A stretch of 64,000 nt of DNA from Variovorax sp. JS1663 (lineage in GTDB: Bacteria > Pseudomonadota > Gammaproteobacteria > Burkholderiales > Burkholderiaceae_C). Both the position numbers and the translations under genes were made by a program. The number at the start of each line of letters is the position of its first letter. Position 1 is the first letter of the stretch. Shown piece after piece: positions 61,115 to 64,000 of the stretch. The DNA is taken from the NCBI RefSeq assembly GCF_002157355.1, contig NZ_LYMK01000004.1:1-64000 (forward strand), read 5' to 3'. A model generated the notes under the pieces. The model saw only the letters and a list, made by a program, of their open reading frames with translations, was not told where the DNA came from and did no database searches.

Positions 61115-62572
61115 ATGAACCAGAAACACATCGAAGGCCGCAAGCGCTGGCTGGCGCTGATGGTCCTGTGCCTGGGCGTGCTGATGATCGTGCTCGACAC
61201 CACGATCGTGAACGTGGCCCTGCCCTCGATCCGCACCGACCTGGGCTTCACCGAGACCTCCCTGGTCTGGGTCGTCAATGCATACATGCTCACCTTCGGC
61301 GGCTTCCTGCTGCTGGGCGGGCGGCTGGGCGACCTGTTCGGCCACCGCCGGCTGTTCCTGGCCGGCATCACGCTGTTCACCCTGGCCTCGCTGGCCTGCG
61401 GACTGGCGAATTCGCAGACGCTGCTGATCGCCGCACGCGCCGTGCAGGGGCTGGGCGGCGCAGTGGTGTCGGCGGTCTCGCTGTCGCTGATCATGAACCT
61501 CTTCACCGAGCCGGCCGAGCGCGCCAAGGCGATGGGCGTCTACGGCTTCGTCTGCGCCGGCGGCGGCAGCATCGGCGTGCTGCTCGGCGGGCTGCTCACG
61601 CACGCACTGAGCTGGCACTGGATCTTCCTGGTCAACCTGCCGATCGGCGTGGCGGTCTACGCCCTGTGCCTGGCGCTGCTGCCGCGCATGCCGGGACACG
61701 CGGCCGGCGAGCGCCTCGACGTGGGCGGCGCGATCACGGTCACGCTCTCGCTGATGCTGGCGGTCTACGCCATCGTCAACGGCAACGAGGCCGGCTGGAC
61801 TTCCACCCGCACGCTGGGCCTGCTCGGCACCGCGGCCCTGCTGCTGGCGGCCTTCATCGCCATCGAGGCCCGGGTACGCCATCCGCTGATGCCGCTGCGC
61901 CTGTTCGGCCTGCGCAACGTCGCCGTGGCCAACGTGATGGGCGTGCTGTGGGCGGCCGCGATGTTCGCCTGGTTCTTCATTTCCGCCCTCTACCTGCAAC
62001 TGGTGCTGGGCTACACCCCGATGCAGGTGGGCCTGGCCTTCCTGCCCGCCAACCTGATCATGGCGGCCTTCTCGCTCGGCCTGTCGGCCCGGCTGGTGAT
62101 GCGCTTCGGCAACCGCGGCCCGCTCGCCTTCGGCCTGCTGCTGGCGGCGGCCGGGCTGGCGCTGTTCGCGGGCGCGCCGGTGGAGGGCCACTTCCTGCTG
62201 CACGTGATGCCCGGCATGACGCTGCTCGGTCTGGGCGCGGGGATCGCGCTCAACCCGATGCTGCTGGTGGCGATGAGCGACGTGGCGCCGAGCGAATCTG
62301 GCCTGGCCTCGGGCATCGTCAACACCGCCTTCATGATGGGTGGCGCGCTGGGCCTGGCGGTGCTGGCAAGCCTCGCCGCCGCGCGCACCGACAGCATGGC
62401 AGCGGCCGGCGCCGCGCCCGCGGCCGCGCTCGTAGGCGGCTACCAGTTGGCCTTCATCGTCGGTGCGGCCTTTGCCGGCGCGGCCGCCTTGCTGGGCGCC
62501 CTGCTGCTGCGGTCAGGCTCACAGGCATCCGCGGATGCGCAGCCGTCGGCCGGCACCCCGCATGCCGGCTGA
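61115..62572 (+). CDS. DHA2 family MFS exporter (EmrB/QacA type)
   Basis: The 485-residue membrane protein has about 14 helices. MIVLDTTIVNVALPSIRTDL is motif D1-like of the EmrB/QacA family; GGRLGDLFGHRR is motif A; GGSIGVLLGGLLT is motif C of antiporters. It should export drugs or metabolites with protons. ATG at 61115 has AAGGA upstream; a TTG 4 codons earlier overlaps the SDR stop but is less likely. No EmrA membrane-fusion gene lies near. It is coupled to the SDR gene by closeness. Confidence 0.93.
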   Translation: MNQKHIEGRKRWLALMVLCLGVLMIVLDTTIVNVALPSIRTDLGFTETSLVWVVNAYMLTFGGFLLLGGRLGDLFGHRRLFLAGITLFTLASLACGLANSQTLLIAARAVQGLGGAVVSAVSLSLIMNLFTEPAERAKAMGVYGFVCAGGGSIGVLLGGLLTHALSWHWIFLVNLPIGVAVYALCLALLPRMPGHAAGERLDVGGAITVTLSLMLAVYAIVNGNEAGWTSTRTLGLLGTAALLLAAFIAIEARVRHPLMPLRLFGLRNVAVANVMGVLWAAAMFAWFFISALYLQLVLGYTPMQVGLAFLPANLIMAAFSLGLSARLVMRFGNRGPLAFGLLLAAAGLALFAGAPVEGHFLLHVMPGMTLLGLGAGIALNPMLLVAMSDVAPSESGLASGIVNTAFMMGGALGLAVLASLAAARTDSMAAAGAAPAAALVGGYQLAFIVGAAFAGAAALLGALLLRSGSQASADAQPSAGTPHAG

Positions 62573-62652
62573 ACGCGACCCGATGTAACCGCCTCGACGA
62601 TCGGCCTTCGCCTACAGAAATCGCCCGCGGCGGCGCCCACGATGAAGGAGCC

Positions 62653-62877
62653 ATGAAACATCCTCCGATCAAGCTCACCATCGACGAAGCGGCACCCGGC
62701 GCCTTCGTCTGGACCCTCCTGCAGACCGACGACGGCGGGTCGCCGCAGAAGGTCATGAAAGCGGCCGAAGACGGCTACGACAGCTACGAGGCCGCCCTGG
62801 CCGCCGGCACCCGCGCGATGGATGCCGAGCTGCGCAAGAGCGCCGCCGCTGAACAGCGCAAGCGCGCCCTCGCCTAG
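62653..62877 (+). CDS. Small uncharacterised protein
   Basis: The 74-residue soluble protein has a beta-type first half (IKLTIDEAAPGAFVWTLLQ) and a helical second half (EDGYDSYEAALAAGTRAMDAELRK). No family is recognised. GAAGGAG lies right before the ATG at 62653, and the frame has normal codon use, so I take it as real. It ends with a TAG that shares CTAG with the convergent reductase stop. The 80 bases before it hold no clear promoter. Confidence 0.75.
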   Translation: MKHPPIKLTIDEAAPGAFVWTLLQTDDGGSPQKVMKAAEDGYDSYEAALAAGTRAMDAELRKSAAAEQRKRALA

Positions 62878-64000
62878 GCGAGGTGCGTCTTCAAGGGCAC
62901 GGCGGGGTCCGCGGCCACCGCCGGGTCGGGGCTGCGGCCGGCTTCCAGCAGCTTGCGGCTCATCATGTGGTCCACAGGCGCGTTGACCGATTCCACGCAG
63001 CGCAGCACGCCGTCCACGTAATGCAGCAGCGAGAAGGCGGCCGCGTTGGCGCCCGGCCGGCGCACCATCTGCTCGCCCGGCGTGCCCGCCGCCGGCACCA
63101 GTCCCGCCATCTGCAGCCGCAAGGTGCCCTGGTCCGACCAGAACCACGGCACGGCGTCGTGCGGGCGCGCCGCGCCAGTGAGCGTGGCGACCGCGGTGCG
63201 TGCCTGGTCGTTGGCGTTCTGCACCGATTCGAGCCGCAACGCCTGCCCGCCGCGCCGGTCGGGAAAGCGCGTGCAGTCGCCTACCGCGAGCACGGCTTCG
63301 TCGCTGGTCTGCATGTAGGCATCGACCACGATGCCGTCGGCGCACTCCAGCCCCGCGGCCTGCGCGAGCGCGGTCTCGGGGACGGCGCCGATGCCGACCA
63401 TGAGCAGGTCCACCGGCAGCGCCTCGCCGTCCACCTCGATCGCCGCCAGGCGCTGGCCTTCGGTGCGCCATTCGCCGGTCTTCGCGCCGACGCGAATGTC
63501 CATGCCCGCTGCGCGATGCGTCGCCAGCACGTGCTCGGAAAGCGCCAGCGACACGGCACGGGCGAGCAGCCTGGGCGCGCATTCCAGCACCGTCACGCGC
63601 TTGCCCAGCGCCAGCGCGGTGGCGGCCACTTCCAGGCCGATGAAGCCGCCGCCCAACACCGTCACCTGCTGCGCCGCGGACAGCATCGAACGCAGCTGCG
63701 CCGCTTCGTCCGCCGCGCGCAGCAGGGCGACGTTCGACAGGCCCACCAGCGCCGGCAGCCGGCGCGCGCGCGTGCCGGTGGCGAGCACCAGGCGATGCCA
63801 GCCCAGCACGGCCCCCGAGCGCAGCGTGACGGTGCGCGCCGCCCGGTCGATGGACAGCGCCGGATCGCCCAGGTGCAGCGTGATGCCGGCCTCGCCATAC
63901 CAGGCCTCGGCGCGGTGCAACTGCGGCGCCTCTTCGGGGCTCTTGAGGAAGGTCTTGGACAGCGGTGGCCGGTGGTAGGGGATGCAGTTCTCCTCGCAGA
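62874..64000 (-). CDS. FAD-dependent ferredoxin/rubredoxin reductase-like protein (cut by window edge)
   Basis: This gene runs off the right edge; the part seen is about 375 residues and lacks the N-terminus. The edge part reads CIPYHRPPLSKTFLKS, typical just after the first FAD motif of rhodocoxin/putidaredoxin reductase-like enzymes. VTVLGGGFIGLEVAATA is the NAD(H)-binding motif, and VLAVGDCTRFP is the second FAD motif. The C-terminal reductase domain follows. It should pass electrons from NAD(P)H to a ferredoxin. An internal TTG at 63920 is not the true start. It is convergent with the small gene by 4 bases. Confidence 0.9.
   Translation of the reverse strand, partial: CEENCIPYHRPPLSKTFLKSPEEAPQLHRAEAWYGEAGITLHLGDPALSIDRAARTVTLRSGAVLGWHRLVLATGTRARRLPALVGLSNVALLRAADEAAQLRSMLSAAQQVTVLGGGFIGLEVAATALALGKRVTVLECAPRLLARAVSLALSEHVLATHRAAGMDIRVGAKTGEWRTEGQRLAAIEVDGEALPVDLLMVGIGAVPETALAQAAGLECADGIVVDAYMQTSDEAVLAVGDCTRFPDRRGGQALRLESVQNANDQARTAVATLTGAARPHDAVPWFWSDQGTLRLQMAGLVPAAGTPGEQMVRRPGANAAAFSLLHYVDGVLRCVESVNAPVDHMMSRKLLEAGRSPDPAVAADPAVPLKTHLA

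Noticed and set aside
1..64000. Insertion sequences, prophage, integrase or att sites
   Set aside because: No transposase, integrase or phage protein is found, no long terminal repeats are seen, and tRNA-Leu has no repeated 3' end that I can find nearby.

Overview
This 64 kb window is a dense, GC-rich chromosomal segment of a betaproteobacterium, most likely Comamonadaceae (Variovorax, Ramlibacter or Acidovorax type; genus is inference). Supporting points: a tmRNA with the tag ANDERFALAA, an aroA-cmk gene fusion placed directly before rpsA and ihfB, the block gyrA-DUF2059-serC-pheA-tyrA-aroA/cmk-rpsA-ihfB-lapA-lapB, and a fused MrpA/MrpB antiporter subunit. I see no insertion sequence, prophage, CRISPR array, rRNA or integron. 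The window is core and housekeeping DNA with small accessory clusters. Genes are tightly packed, often with 1-4 base ATGA, GTGA or TGATG overlaps.

Left part (1-19.2 kb). A minus-strand operon yaaA / 2OG-Fe(II) oxygenase / alpha-beta hydrolase / queF faces a secreted metallo-beta-lactamase-fold protein. Then valS and galU; a minus operon cysM / Nudix / tusA / SGNH hydrolase; tRNA-Leu(CAA); a small FHA protein beside a decayed PepSY-TM fragment; a GST divergent from a WYL/YafY regulator; a GNAT; and an aldo-keto reductase plus MFS exporter divergent from a LysR regulator, whose gene runs into xth and a lipoprotein gene.

Nitrogen control (19.2-24 kb). glnA, a DUF4124-like periplasmic protein, ntrB and ntrC lie in order on the minus strand. 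Upstream of glnA I can read a sigma-54 -24/-12 element and an NtrC-type dyad, so the locus looks like a standard NtrBC circuit.

Middle (24-36.5 kb, nearly all minus strand). MoeA/CinA-like protein, EI24-type membrane protein, sterol desaturase, secreted polysaccharide deacetylase with a YncE-like beta-propeller, RsuA-family pseudouridine synthase, gamma-glutamyltransferase, a methyltransferase with a regulatory domain, a PhyH-like dioxygenase, tmRNA, gph, ubiG and ompA.

Core plus-strand block (36.6-49.3 kb). gyrA, DUF2059 protein, serC, pheA, tyrA, aroA-cmk: serine and aromatic amino acid synthesis in one probable transcription unit. Then rpsA (with a strong sigma-70 promoter inside the cmk part), ihfB, lapAB for LPS assembly control, and a secreted helix-hairpin-helix protein ended by a clear terminator.

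Right part (49.4-64 kb). A TRAP transporter (P-Q-M), crcB, a six-gene Mrp/Pha cation/proton antiporter operon, two small membrane proteins, a secreted Asp-rich repeat protein, an SDR that lacks the catalytic Lys, a DHA2 exporter, a small unknown protein, and a ferredoxin-reductase-like flavoprotein cut by the right edge.

I did not find a clearly new multi-gene defence or biosynthetic system. The most interesting signals are post-transcriptional: hairpins that bury the Shine-Dalgarno sequence of ggt and of the MFS gene, a hairpin that separates the ihfB Shine-Dalgarno from its start codon, terminator-like hairpins in the valS and ompA leaders, a probably leaderless small membrane protein gene, and a 4 x 15 bp in-frame repeat in a lipoprotein signal peptide.
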